The translations under genes and the position numbers were made by a program. Below are positions 24,076 through 32,794 of a stretch of 64,000 nucleotides of DNA, piece by piece (the first letter of the stretch is position 1; each line of letters starts with the position of its first letter). Source of the stretch: DALYJJ01 sp033763935 (GTDB lineage Bacteria > Acidobacteriota > Terriglobia > Bryobacterales > Bryobacteraceae); assembly GCA_033763935.1 (NCBI GenBank), contig JANRJO010000068.1, positions 139,338 to 203,337 of the forward strand, written 5' to 3'. Under the pieces are notes generated by a model. The model saw only the letters and a list, made by a program, of their open reading frames with translations, did no database searches and had not been told where the DNA came from.

Positions 24076-25881
24076 ATGACTGCGAAGAACTGGCGAATCA
24101 GCTTCGGCCTCCTGGCTGCGTACTGTCTCGCTGCCTCCCCAGCCCTCGCCGGCGATCCAGTCCGGCTCAATGGCAGCCTCGTCGGCTTCGTAAGCAACTC
24201 CACCGGCGTGGCCCAGATGGGCGCCACCGTCCTGCTCTATAACCGCGCCGATCGCCTGGTGGGCCGCGCCCTCACTAACGAGAAGGGCGCCTTCGGCTTC
24301 GAAAATCTCTCCCCGGACAACTACTCCCTGCGCGTGACGCTCGCCAGCTTCGTGCCCGCCTTCAAGCAGGGTATTCTGGTTCAGCCCGGCATGCGCAGCT
24401 TCCTCGCCATCAATCTCGCCGGTGTTCTCAGTTCCATCGAACTCGTCTACTCCGCCCCCGGCCAGGCCTCGCTGATGAGCGACGACTGGAAGTGGGTGCT
24501 CCGCAGTTCGGTGGCTACGCGCTCCGTCCTGCGCATCCGGCCTGCGAAGATCGAAATCAACGATCCCAACGAACGCCCCGCCGACAAGAGCGCCTCCAGC
24601 GCCTTCTCCGCCACTCGCGGCGTCGTGAAGGTCTCGGCGGGCGACCAGGGCGCCAGCTCTTCCCTCGGCAACGAAACCGACCTCGGCACCGCCTTCGCAC
24701 TCGCCACGTCGGTCTTCGGCGCCAATCGCATTCAGGTCACAGGCAACCTCGGCTACGGCTCCAACGCCGGTTCCCCCGCCGCCGGCTTCAGCACACGCTT
24801 CAGCCGGACCGACCTCGGCGTCGTCAGCCCCGAAGTCCAGCTCACCATGCGGCAGGTCTACCTGCCCACCCGCGCGGGCGCCGCCTTCATCGGCAAGAAC
24901 AACGGACCCGCCTTGCGGACCATGTCCGCTACCGTGCAGGACCGCCTGCAGGTGTCCGACAACCTGTTGCTCGAGTACGGCGCCACACTCGAATCCGTCT
25001 CCTTCCTCGAACGCCTGAACTTCTTCAGCCCCTTCGCCCGCGCCACCTATGACCTCGGCAAGTCCACTTCGCTCCAGGTCGCCTACAACTCCGGCGCGCC
25101 GCCCCTCGACTTCCTGACCTCGAAGCAAGGCGCCGAGGCCCGCCTCCAGCAGGACCTGCATGCCCTCGCGCTCTTCCCCCGCGTGTCGCTGCGTGACGGC
25201 CACGCCCGCGTCCAGCGCTCCGATAACGTCGAGGTCGGTGTCAAACGCACCGCCGGCCGCCGCACCTTCGCCGCCAGCGTCTTCCAGGAGAACGTGTCCA
25301 ATGCCGCCCTCCTGATGTCCGGCGCGGAAGGCATCGTCGCCCCGAGCGATTCGCTCCCCGACATCGGCTCGCGCAGCTCCATCTTCAACATCGGCTCCTA
25401 TCGCAGCCGCGGCTTCATGGCCAGCGTTTCCGAAGAGATCGGCGACACCTTCTCCGTCGCCCTCGCCTACGGCATGGGCGGCGTCCTTCGGACCGAGCAG
25501 CGTGACATCCAGAACGCGTCTCCGGACGATGTCCGCCAGCTCGTCCGTGCCGCACAGCGCCAGTGGGCCAGCGCCCGCCTCAGCGGCACCGCGCCCGTCA
25601 TCGGTACCCGTTTCACCGCCAGCTACCTCTGGACCGATTACCGCTCCCTCACACCGGTGCACACCTATCTCACCCAGAGCTACGGGCCCCTCGCCGGACT
25701 CAATGTCAGCGTCCGCCAGCCCATTCCTCAGCCCTCCGGCATGCCCGGCCGCCTCGAAGCCTCCGCCGAGTTCCGCAATCTCATGGCCCAGGGCTACCTG
25801 CCCCTCAGCTCCGACACCCGCCGCGTCCTCCTGATTCAAAGCCCCCGCGCCGTTCGCGGCGGCCTCAGCTTCATCTTCTAG
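24076..25881 (+). CDS. Outer-membrane beta-barrel protein with carboxypeptidase-regulatory domain
   Basis: A 601-residue exported protein. The signal peptide runs to about residue 26 (ends SPALAG). Residues 30-115 form a carboxypeptidase-regulatory-like Ig fold (GFVSNSTGVAQMGATVLLYN, NEKGAFGFENLSPDNYSLRV). The rest is alternating beta structure ending GGLSFIF, the aromatic C terminus recognised by the BAM machinery. I see no TonB plug motif, unlike true TonB receptors. ATG 24076 is preferred because GGAAGG lies 9 nt upstream. Role unknown. Confidence 0.75.
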   Translation: MTAKNWRISFGLLAAYCLAASPALAGDPVRLNGSLVGFVSNSTGVAQMGATVLLYNRADRLVGRALTNEKGAFGFENLSPDNYSLRVTLASFVPAFKQGILVQPGMRSFLAINLAGVLSSIELVYSAPGQASLMSDDWKWVLRSSVATRSVLRIRPAKIEINDPNERPADKSASSAFSATRGVVKVSAGDQGASSSLGNETDLGTAFALATSVFGANRIQVTGNLGYGSNAGSPAAGFSTRFSRTDLGVVSPEVQLTMRQVYLPTRAGAAFIGKNNGPALRTMSATVQDRLQVSDNLLLEYGATLESVSFLERLNFFSPFARATYDLGKSTSLQVAYNSGAPPLDFLTSKQGAEARLQQDLHALALFPRVSLRDGHARVQRSDNVEVGVKRTAGRRTFAASVFQENVSNAALLMSGAEGIVAPSDSLPDIGSRSSIFNIGSYRSRGFMASVSEEIGDTFSVALAYGMGGVLRTEQRDIQNASPDDVRQLVRAAQRQWASARLSGTAPVIGTRFTASYLWTDYRSLTPVHTYLTQSYGPLAGLNVSVRQPIPQPSGMPGRLEASAEFRNLMAQGYLPLSSDTRRVLLIQSPRAVRGGLSFIF

Positions 25882-26004
25882 CGCGCGTAAGATCCGCCCG
25901 GGAATTCTCTTCTCAGCCGCCCACACGGCCCGCCGCCGACCATCGATCATCCCGTTTCCCGGCCCACGCCGTCATCCCTACGCGTGAAAGGCTTCACGGG
26001 TTGG

Positions 26005-26031
26005 GCGGGGCGGGCTACCACTCCGCCCCGC
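26005..26031. repeat. Perfect 9-bp stem-loop, REP-like
   Basis: GCGGGGCGG (26005-26013) and CCGCCCCGC (26023-26031) flank a 9-nt loop. It sits between two convergent genes beside the terminator. The loop sequence GCTACCACT partly recurs near 26-35 (gggctaccac), a weak hint of a dispersed element. Confidence 0.4.
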
Positions 26032-26033
26032 AC

Positions 26034-26058
26034 AAAAAAAGGGCGGCCGAAGCCGCCC
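26034..26058 (-). terminator. Rho-independent terminator of the CHRD gene
   Basis: Read on the minus strand: stem GGGCGGC, loop TTCG, stem GCCGCCC, then seven T. The hairpin is at 26041-26058 and the T run at 26034-26040, 23 bp after the CHRD stop. The UUCG tetraloop and full T tract make it strong. Confidence 0.85.
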
Positions 26059-26081
26059 CAAGAGTCGTCACCAGCTGCTCC

Positions 26082-28175
26082 CTACGGCCGGTAAGCGATG
26101 TTCACCGTGTTCGACGTCCCGTCGCCTACCCGCACCACCACCGGTACCGTCGCCCCGGACGGCGCGGTTGTCGGCGCAGCCAGCGTGAACTCCACTAGGT
26201 AGAGTCCCGCCACGCCCGGAACCGCCAGCGCGCGCTGGACGCTCTGTGCCGTTCCACCCACCGTCACCGTGACGTTGCTCGCCGTGGCCACCGGCGACGA
26301 AGGCGCGAAGGCGCCGGTCGCGATCGTTGGCGTCGTCCCGCCGAGGCCCGTCGTCAGCACCCACAGCACATCCCCCACCCGCGCTGCCTCGCCTGCGCGA
26401 ATCAGAGCCATGTCCCGCGCCCGGAAGGCAATGCCGCCCTCCCGGTCGAAGTAGATGCCCGGCGCCGTGCTCGCCACTCGCACCATAACCGTGTTCGAGC
26501 CGCCGTTCGAGTTCCTCACAATCACCGGATGCATCCCTGCCGGCGCCTCGTTCGGCACCTGCACCACCATGTAATCCGACGGCGTGAACTGCGGCTCGCG
26601 CCCGATCGCGATGATCGGCGCGGCAATTCCGCCGATCGTCACCGACGACCCGTTGACGCTGGTCGGATACGAACTCCCGCTGAGCCCCGCAAGGTTCGTC
26701 GGAACCTTCGCCAGGTCGGAGCCGAAGATCGTCATCAACCCGGCCTGCGCCACCGTCCGGAGCGCCGGATCGCTCACCCCGCTCAGTACGTCGATCACAA
26801 ACGGGTTCACCGCGTTCGCCGCCGCCAGTTGGCCACGCACCGCGCCTCCGCCGTTCACCGTCGTGTGCAGGTTCAAGTAGTGCAACTCCGGATTCGCCAC
26901 CGCCGACGTCAGCGCCGCCAGCCCCGCCTCCGAACTGATCGTCGCCACGCGGAAGATGTTGCCGAAACCCGTCGCGCTCTGGACCGGGTTCGCCGACGTG
27001 ATCCCCGTGTCCCAACGCACCGGCCCGTTCACGCCCGCCGCTCCGTTATGCACGTGCAACCCCGTAAAGGTCGTCTCGCCCGGGAACCGGTAGTTCACAT
27101 CGAAGACCACCACACCCGCCACCACCGCTCCGCTCGAGTCCCGCAGCGTGTGCAGCGTCACGCCACCCTGCCCCGCGGCGTCCAGCCCGGTGATCGGCGG
27201 AAACTCGTTCGATGGGAGCATCCGCACCTGGAACTCGGATCGATCGAGCGCCACCGCCTGCCCGCGGATCGCGCCGCCCGTGTTGACGTTCGTATGCAGG
27301 TTCAGGTAGTAGTTCCGCGGGGTGAAGCCGATGTTATCCAGCGTCGTTACCGCGTTGGCCGTAAGATTGATCTCGTTCTCCAGGCGCACGGCGCCCGAGC
27401 CGTTTGCCGGCACTGTGATTGCGTTCGCCGTGCCCAGGCCGCTGTCGAGCGTCACGCCGCCGTTCGCTCCTGCCGCCCCGGCATGAATATGGAGTCCCTG
27501 CAGCCGCGTGCCCTCCGGGAACCCGCGATACTGCACCTCAAACACGGCGCTGGCCGAGTTCACCCGCCCTTGTGCATCCCGCGTCGTCAATAGCTGCACC
27601 GTGCCGATGCCCGAGGCGTCCAGCCCCGCGATCGGCGGCACCTCGTTCGCCGGGCTCATCTGCGCCGCGAACACCTGCCAGTCTGCCGGCATCAACTGTC
27701 CGCGGATCAACCCGCCTGTGTTCGTCGTCGTGTGCAGGTTCACGTAGTAGCCGGCCGGGTTCTCGAGCAGGCCGCGGAGAGCTGCGACTCCCGTCGCGCT
27801 CGTCGGCAGCACCTGTGCCTGTCGCTGGATCCTACCGCGCCCTGTCTCGTCCGCCACGGGGCTTGCAGCGGTGATCCCTGTGTCGATGCGCACTGGCCCG
27901 TTAACGCCCGCCGCGGCTTCATGGATATGCAGCCCGGTGAAGGTCGTCGCCCCCGGCATCGTGTAGCTTACATCGAAGTCCACTGACCCAGATACAATCT
28001 GCCCAGCGCTGTCGCGCATCACGTGCACCCAAACCGTCGCAATGCCCGTCGCCGTCGAGTCGATCGGCGGCACCTCGTTCCTCGGCGACATCAGCGCTCG
28101 GAACGGAATCGTCTGGGAAGACTGCGCGAGCAACGCCGCGCACAGAAGGGGGAAGAGAATCAGCGAACGTTTCAT
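26082..28175 (-). CDS. Secreted protein with three CHRD domains and a C-terminal TIGR03437 domain
   Basis: A 697-residue exported protein (signal MKRSLILFPLLCAALLAQ). Three CHRD (chordin-type) repeats occupy about 20-450; each has NEVPPI or NEFPPI near its start, a GLHIH or GLHVH motif and a YYLNLHT-type ending. Residues 455-697 match the Solibacter-type TIGR03437 domain (TIFGSDLA, QFTPSDYMVVQVP, GLYLVEFTLA). The ATG at 28175 follows GGAAGAACC. CHRD domains occur in extracellular proteins; ligand unknown. A strong terminator follows. Confidence 0.85.
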   Translation of the reverse strand: MKRSLILFPLLCAALLAQSSQTIPFRALMSPRNEVPPIDSTATGIATVWVHVMRDSAGQIVSGSVDFDVSYTMPGATTFTGLHIHEAAAGVNGPVRIDTGITAASPVADETGRGRIQRQAQVLPTSATGVAALRGLLENPAGYYVNLHTTTNTGGLIRGQLMPADWQVFAAQMSPANEVPPIAGLDASGIGTVQLLTTRDAQGRVNSASAVFEVQYRGFPEGTRLQGLHIHAGAAGANGGVTLDSGLGTANAITVPANGSGAVRLENEINLTANAVTTLDNIGFTPRNYYLNLHTNVNTGGAIRGQAVALDRSEFQVRMLPSNEFPPITGLDAAGQGGVTLHTLRDSSGAVVAGVVVFDVNYRFPGETTFTGLHVHNGAAGVNGPVRWDTGITSANPVQSATGFGNIFRVATISSEAGLAALTSAVANPELHYLNLHTTVNGGGAVRGQLAAANAVNPFVIDVLSGVSDPALRTVAQAGLMTIFGSDLAKVPTNLAGLSGSSYPTSVNGSSVTIGGIAAPIIAIGREPQFTPSDYMVVQVPNEAPAGMHPVIVRNSNGGSNTVMVRVASTAPGIYFDREGGIAFRARDMALIRAGEAARVGDVLWVLTTGLGGTTPTIATGAFAPSSPVATASNVTVTVGGTAQSVQRALAVPGVAGLYLVEFTLAAPTTAPSGATVPVVVRVGDGTSNTVNIAYRP

Positions 28176-28190
28176 GGTTCTTCCCGAGTT

Positions 28191-28211
28191 AGACCACACC
28201 TTCAGACCACA
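28191..28211. repeat. 8-bp direct repeat upstream of the CHRD gene
   Basis: AGACCACA occurs at 28191-28198 and 28204-28211 with a 13-bp period, within the 57-bp gap between glpK and the CHRD start. It could bind an activator in tandem, but the length is short enough to arise by chance. Confidence 0.35.
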
Positions 28212-28232
28212 GACAAGATGTCTCGTCGGGAA

Positions 28233-29717
28233 TTAACAATTCGCCCGGCAGCGCGCCACTGCCCGCTTCCAGCCATCGAACAGCGCCTCTCTTTGGTCAA
28301 CGCCCATCCGTGGCTCAAACACCCGCTCCGATTGCCAGAACGTCTCCACCGCCTCCGGACTCGCCCAGTACTTTGTCGATAGCCCCGCCAGGTACGCCGC
28401 CCCGAGCGCCGTCGTCTCGATGTCCGCCGGCCTCACGATCGGACAGCCCAAAATGTCGGCCTGAAACTGCATCAGAAAGCAGTTCGCCGACGCCCCGCCA
28501 TCCACGCGCAGCTCGCGCAGCGTCTCCCCGCTGTCCGCCTGCATCGCGTCAATCAGTTCCCGAGTCTGGTAGGCGATGCTCTCCAGGGTCGCCCGCACCA
28601 GGTGCGCTCGCCCCGCGCCCATCGTGATTCCCGTCATCAGCCCCCGTGCTGCCGCGTCCCAGTGCGGCGCCCCCAACCCCACGAACGCCGGAACGAAGTA
28701 CACCCCCGCCGTATCCGCTACCGATTGCGCCAGCTCGTCCGATTCCGCCGCCGTCGCCAGCAGCCCAGCCCGGTCCCGCAGCCATTGCACCGCGGCTCCT
28801 GCCACGAACACGCTCCCCTCTACCGCAAACTGCGCTCCGTCTCCCAGCGAAGCCGCCCGCGTCGCCAGCAGCCGGTTCCGTGACCGCGGCAGCTGCCCGC
28901 CCGTGTGCAGCAGGGCGAAACATCCCGTGCCATAGGTGTTCTTGCTCAGCCCCGGCCGGAAGCACGCCTGCCCGAACAGCGCCGCCTGCTGGTCCCCGGC
29001 AATCCCGCCGATCGGAATCTCCGCTCCGAAATGCTCCCCCGCCGTCGTCCCTACCGTTTCGCTCGAGCTCACGATCCGCGGCAGCATCGCCGCCGGCACC
29101 CCGAATACGTCCAGCAACTCTGCGTCCCATTTCCCCGTTGCCAGATTCATCAACATCGTGCGAGAGGCGTTCGACACGTCGGTCACGTGCGCCTCTCCGT
29201 TCGTCAGTTTCCATACCAGCCAGGTATCCACTGTCCCGAACAACAGCTCCCCGTCCGCCGCTCGCTTTCGCCCGTCCGGCACCCGGTCCAGAATCCATTG
29301 CAGCTTGCTCCCGGAGAAGTAGGCGTCGATCACCAGCCCCGTCTTCTCCGTCACCCGCGGTCCCACCGGCGATGCCGCCAGCCGCGCGCACGCCTCCGCC
29401 GTCCGCCGGCACTGCCATACAATCGCCGGATGCACCGGCTCTCCGGTCCGCCGGTCCCACACCAACGTCGTCTCCCGCTGATTCGTAATCCCGATGGCCG
29501 CGATATCGTGCGGCGCCGCCCCCGCCCGCTCCAAAGTTCGCAGCGCGGCTACCAGCTGTGCCCGCCAGATCCCCTCGCCGTCCTGCTCCGCCCATCCCGG
29601 CTGAGGATGGGCGCTCTCAATCGGCGTCGACTCCATCGCCACCCGCCGCCCGCGCTCGTCGTACAGCGCCCCCCGCGCGCTCGTCGTTCCTTCGTCCAGT
29701 GAGAGGATGTATCGCAC
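28233..29717 (-). CDS. glpK: Glycerol kinase
   Basis: A 494-residue FGGY-family kinase that phosphorylates glycerol to sn-glycerol-3-phosphate. ATP-binding DEGTTSARG is at residues 8-16, GITNQRETTLVWD near 76-88, substrate region AIVWQCRRT, and the C-terminal FGGY signature region (DGGASANCFLMQFQ). Start is a GTG at 29717. No glycerol facilitator or glpD is adjacent. The CHRD gene follows on the same strand after 57 bp. Confidence 0.95.
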   Translation of the reverse strand: MRYILSLDEGTTSARGALYDERGRRVAMESTPIESAHPQPGWAEQDGEGIWRAQLVAALRTLERAGAAPHDIAAIGITNQRETTLVWDRRTGEPVHPAIVWQCRRTAEACARLAASPVGPRVTEKTGLVIDAYFSGSKLQWILDRVPDGRKRAADGELLFGTVDTWLVWKLTNGEAHVTDVSNASRTMLMNLATGKWDAELLDVFGVPAAMLPRIVSSSETVGTTAGEHFGAEIPIGGIAGDQQAALFGQACFRPGLSKNTYGTGCFALLHTGGQLPRSRNRLLATRAASLGDGAQFAVEGSVFVAGAAVQWLRDRAGLLATAAESDELAQSVADTAGVYFVPAFVGLGAPHWDAAARGLMTGITMGAGRAHLVRATLESIAYQTRELIDAMQADSGETLRELRVDGGASANCFLMQFQADILGCPIVRPADIETTALGAAYLAGLSTKYWASPEAVETFWQSERVFEPRMGVDQREALFDGWKRAVARCRANC

Positions 29718-29770
29718 CGGGGCATTGTATCCCAGGGCTCGCTATACTAAGGGTGTTCCCCACAAAAGCC

Positions 29771-30208
29771 ATGTTCTTCCGCCGAGCAAAGACGACTGTC
29801 CCGACCTTCGAAGAGCGCCTGCAGCAACTCCAACAGGCCGGCTTCACCATCACCCGCGACGGTTCCAACAGCGCCCGCGTCAACCGCGGACTCTGCACCG
29901 CCGTCGTGCAGGAGAAGGACGGCGTGCCCTATGTTGTCAGTGTCGGCCTGGCCATCGGCAAGGAAGTCGGCGTCCTCACCGACCTCGGCTATCAGAAGGT
30001 GTTTGAAACGGAAAGCCGCCGCCGTGAGCCCGCTCTCGCCGCCCAGCTCAAGGCCCTTCACGCCTTCACCGAGGACCTGCGCGAAGGCCTCGGCCTCACC
30101 AGCCTCTATAACGAAGGGCTCGGCACCGTAAATGACCGCCATGTCTATGACCGCGTCACCAACCGTGACGCCGGTATTCCTCCCCGTCCCTGGGATAAGC
30201 GCCTGTAG
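29771..30208 (+). CDS. Conserved hypothetical protein
   Basis: A 145-residue soluble protein, MFFRRAKTTVPTFEERLQQL onward, with a compact alpha/beta pattern and a charged C-terminal half (YDRVTNRDAGIPPRPWDKRL). No motif or family recognised. The ATG at 29771 is the only sensible start; TATACT near 29740 could be its -10. It ends 6 bp before the TonB receptor gene, so both are likely one transcript. Confidence 0.65.
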   Translation: MFFRRAKTTVPTFEERLQQLQQAGFTITRDGSNSARVNRGLCTAVVQEKDGVPYVVSVGLAIGKEVGVLTDLGYQKVFETESRRREPALAAQLKALHAFTEDLREGLGLTSLYNEGLGTVNDRHVYDRVTNRDAGIPPRPWDKRL

Positions 30209-30214
30209 CGGCGA

Positions 30215-32794
30215 ATGCGACTCCTGCTTGCAGTACTCATTCTGCAGTTCGTAGCCGCCGCCCAGAACCTCACCGTCGCCGACTCCTCCGGCGCTCCCGT
30301 CGACGCCGCTGTCACGCTCTCCACACCCTCCGGCGCCGTCCTCTACCGCGGCCGTACCTCTGCCGGCCGCCTCACTCTTCCCAACGTCCCTGCCGGCTCG
30401 TATCTGTTGGAACTCGCCGCCCCCGGCCTCGAACCTGTGCAGACGGTCTATCGCGCCGGCGACGTATCCGTCACGCTCCAGCCCGCCACCATCCGAACCA
30501 CCGTCAACGTCCTGGCCGCCCGCGGCTTCGCCGAGGAAGAAAAGGAAACTGCCTCTCTCGTAGCCGTCCGTCGCGCGCTTCCGCCCGGCCCCGCGCCCAC
30601 CATCGGCAACGCTCTCGAGGCTCTCCCCGGGATCATGATTCAGCAGTCCACCTACGGCCAGGTCTCGCCCTTCCTGCGCGGCCTCACCGGTTACCAGGTG
30701 CTGAACCTCGTCGATGGCGTTCGCTTCAATAACTCCACCTTCCGCTCCGGCCCGAACCAGTACCTCGCCTTCGTTGAGCCCGGGCAGGCGCGCCAGGTGG
30801 AAGTCGCCCTCGGTCCGGCCGGCGCCACCTACGGCAGCGACGCCATGGGCGGCGCCATACAGGTCATCACCCCCCGCGCCAACTTCGCCTCGCGCGGTGG
30901 CGAACTCACTCTCTTCGGCGCCACCGCCGACCGCTCCGGCGGCTTCTCCGCCCGGTACGGCATCGGCGGCGAGAACGCCGCTTGGCTTGCCGGCGTGAGC
31001 GGCCGCCGCCACAACGATCTCCGCGCCGGCGCCGGGCTCGACTCCCGCAACGTCTTCCACCGCCTCTTCGGCCTCCCTCTCGAAGACGTTCGCTCGCTGC
31101 TCGGCGACACCCTCCAGGACACCGGCTTCTCCCAGTACGGCGCCCACACCCGCCTGTCGCTCCGCCTGCCCCGCCAGAACAACGTCAGCCTCTGGTACCA
31201 GAACAGCAACCTCGAAGGGGTCCGCGGCTACAAAGACCTCTACGGCGGCCTCGGCCGCGTGCAGTCGGACTTCGAACCCCAGCGCCTCCACTTCCTCTAC
31301 GGGCGCTGGGAGCGCCTCGCCCTCGGCCCGCTCGCGTCCCTCAGCGCCACCGTCTCGCTGAACTCGCAGTACGACGGATCCATCCGCCGCAACCTCCGCT
31401 TCACCGACCCCGAAACCGACGACCGTGTCCGCGTCAACTCCTACGGCTATACCGTGCAGGCCACCACCGTGCTCCCGGGAAATCAGGCCTTCGTGGCCGG
31501 CGCCGAGGTCTACGATGAACACGTGCTCGCCCGCCGCAGCATCGCCGGCCGGGAAGCTCGTCCCCTCTATCCGAATGGCTCGCGCTACACCACCTTCGCC
31601 GGCTTCGCCCAGGACACCGTGCAATGGCAGCGGCTTCGTCTGCAAGGCGGGCTGCGGCTCACCGGGATTCGCTTCGAGTCCCCCAACTCGCCGCTCGTCC
31701 CCACCTTCGGCGACCTGACCTTCAACGCCAGCGCCCTCTACCAAGCCACGCGCCACTTTAGCCTCATCGGCATCGCCAGCCGCGGCTTCCGCGCGCCCAA
31801 CTTGAACGACATCGGCGCCATCGGCCTCAATGACCTCGGCTATGAGATCCCGGTCGCCGAAGCGCTCGGCGCCGGCGTGCTCCTCGCCGACAACGCGGGC
31901 GAGTCCGCATTGCCCACCGGCCGCGGCATCGCCGCCCTCGGTCCCGAGCGCCTGATGAATTACGAACTGGGCGTCCGCTTCGAAGCCGGCCGTTTCTACG
32001 CGCGCGTCCACGGCTTCGACGCCGAATTGTACGATCCCATCGTGCGCCGCACGCTGCTGTTCCCCGCCTCCGCTCCGCCCACGTCGCTCGCGGGACTGCC
32101 CGTCAGCGTCCTCCCACCCACCCCCGCTCAGTCCGCCGCCGGCGTAGTCATGGTCGCCACCGCCTTCGATCCGCGGGGCGTAAAGGCGTTCGTCAACGAC
32201 GGCCAATCGCGGTACTACGGCCTCGAAAGCGTCTGGCGCGTCCGCCTCAACACCCGCTGGTCCGCCGCGGGCAACTACTCCATCCTCGCGGGCCGCGACC
32301 TCAACCCGAATCGCCCCATCCGCCGGCTCCCCCCACAGCAAGGGCTCGTCGCCCTGCGATACACACCGTCCGGCCGCCGCCCGTGGTTCGAGGTCAGCGG
32401 CGTCTTCTCGGGCCAACAGCGCCGCCTCAGCGGCGGCGACCTCGACGACGAACGCATCGGCGCCAGCCGCCGCCGCCGCGACATCGCCGACTTTTTCAAC
32501 GGCTCCCTGGCCGCGCCATTCCTCGCCGGTGGGCGCTTCTCACCCACCGGCGAGACGCTCCTGGAGATTCAGAACCGCGTGCTGCCGGGGGTCGACGACA
32601 ACACGCGCGTTCCTCTTCTCCGCGGGAATCCAGGTTGGGCCACGCTGAACGTGACCGCCGGCTACCCGCTCGGCGAACGCCTCTCCCTACAGTTCGCCTT
32701 CACGAACATCACCGACGCCAACTACCGCGTGCATGGCTCCGGCGCCGATAGCCCCGGCCGCAACGCCTGGCTCGGCCTTCGCTGGCTCTTCTAA
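30215..32794 (+). CDS. TonB-dependent outer-membrane receptor
   Basis: An 859-residue receptor. Signal peptide MRLLLAVLILQFVAAAQ; a carboxypeptidase-regulatory-like domain at about 18-85 (LTVADSSGAPVDAAVTL, NVPAGSYLLELAAPGLE); a plug at about 100-215 (NALEALPGIMIQ, RGLTGYQVLNLVDGVRFNN, GATYGSDAMGGAIQVITP); then a barrel ending LGLRWLF. It imports a scarce ligand energised by TonB. The plug most resembles haem/siderophore-type receptors, but the ligand is not readable. It ends 4 bp inside the convergent regulator gene. Confidence 0.9.
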   Translation: MRLLLAVLILQFVAAAQNLTVADSSGAPVDAAVTLSTPSGAVLYRGRTSAGRLTLPNVPAGSYLLELAAPGLEPVQTVYRAGDVSVTLQPATIRTTVNVLAARGFAEEEKETASLVAVRRALPPGPAPTIGNALEALPGIMIQQSTYGQVSPFLRGLTGYQVLNLVDGVRFNNSTFRSGPNQYLAFVEPGQARQVEVALGPAGATYGSDAMGGAIQVITPRANFASRGGELTLFGATADRSGGFSARYGIGGENAAWLAGVSGRRHNDLRAGAGLDSRNVFHRLFGLPLEDVRSLLGDTLQDTGFSQYGAHTRLSLRLPRQNNVSLWYQNSNLEGVRGYKDLYGGLGRVQSDFEPQRLHFLYGRWERLALGPLASLSATVSLNSQYDGSIRRNLRFTDPETDDRVRVNSYGYTVQATTVLPGNQAFVAGAEVYDEHVLARRSIAGREARPLYPNGSRYTTFAGFAQDTVQWQRLRLQGGLRLTGIRFESPNSPLVPTFGDLTFNASALYQATRHFSLIGIASRGFRAPNLNDIGAIGLNDLGYEIPVAEALGAGVLLADNAGESALPTGRGIAALGPERLMNYELGVRFEAGRFYARVHGFDAELYDPIVRRTLLFPASAPPTSLAGLPVSVLPPTPAQSAAGVVMVATAFDPRGVKAFVNDGQSRYYGLESVWRVRLNTRWSAAGNYSILAGRDLNPNRPIRRLPPQQGLVALRYTPSGRRPWFEVSGVFSGQQRRLSGGDLDDERIGASRRRRDIADFFNGSLAAPFLAGGRFSPTGETLLEIQNRVLPGVDDNTRVPLLRGNPGWATLNVTAGYPLGERLSLQFAFTNITDANYRVHGSGADSPGRNAWLGLRWLF

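Noticed and set aside
29747..32416. An 889-codon open frame on the minus strand opposite the TonB receptor gene
   Set aside because: It is Gly/Ala/Val/Glu-rich low-complexity sequence without motifs, caused by high GC at third positions of the real gene. Similar antisense frames at 24013-25950, 41441-43624, 13804-15303 and 16709-18127 were rejected for the same reason.
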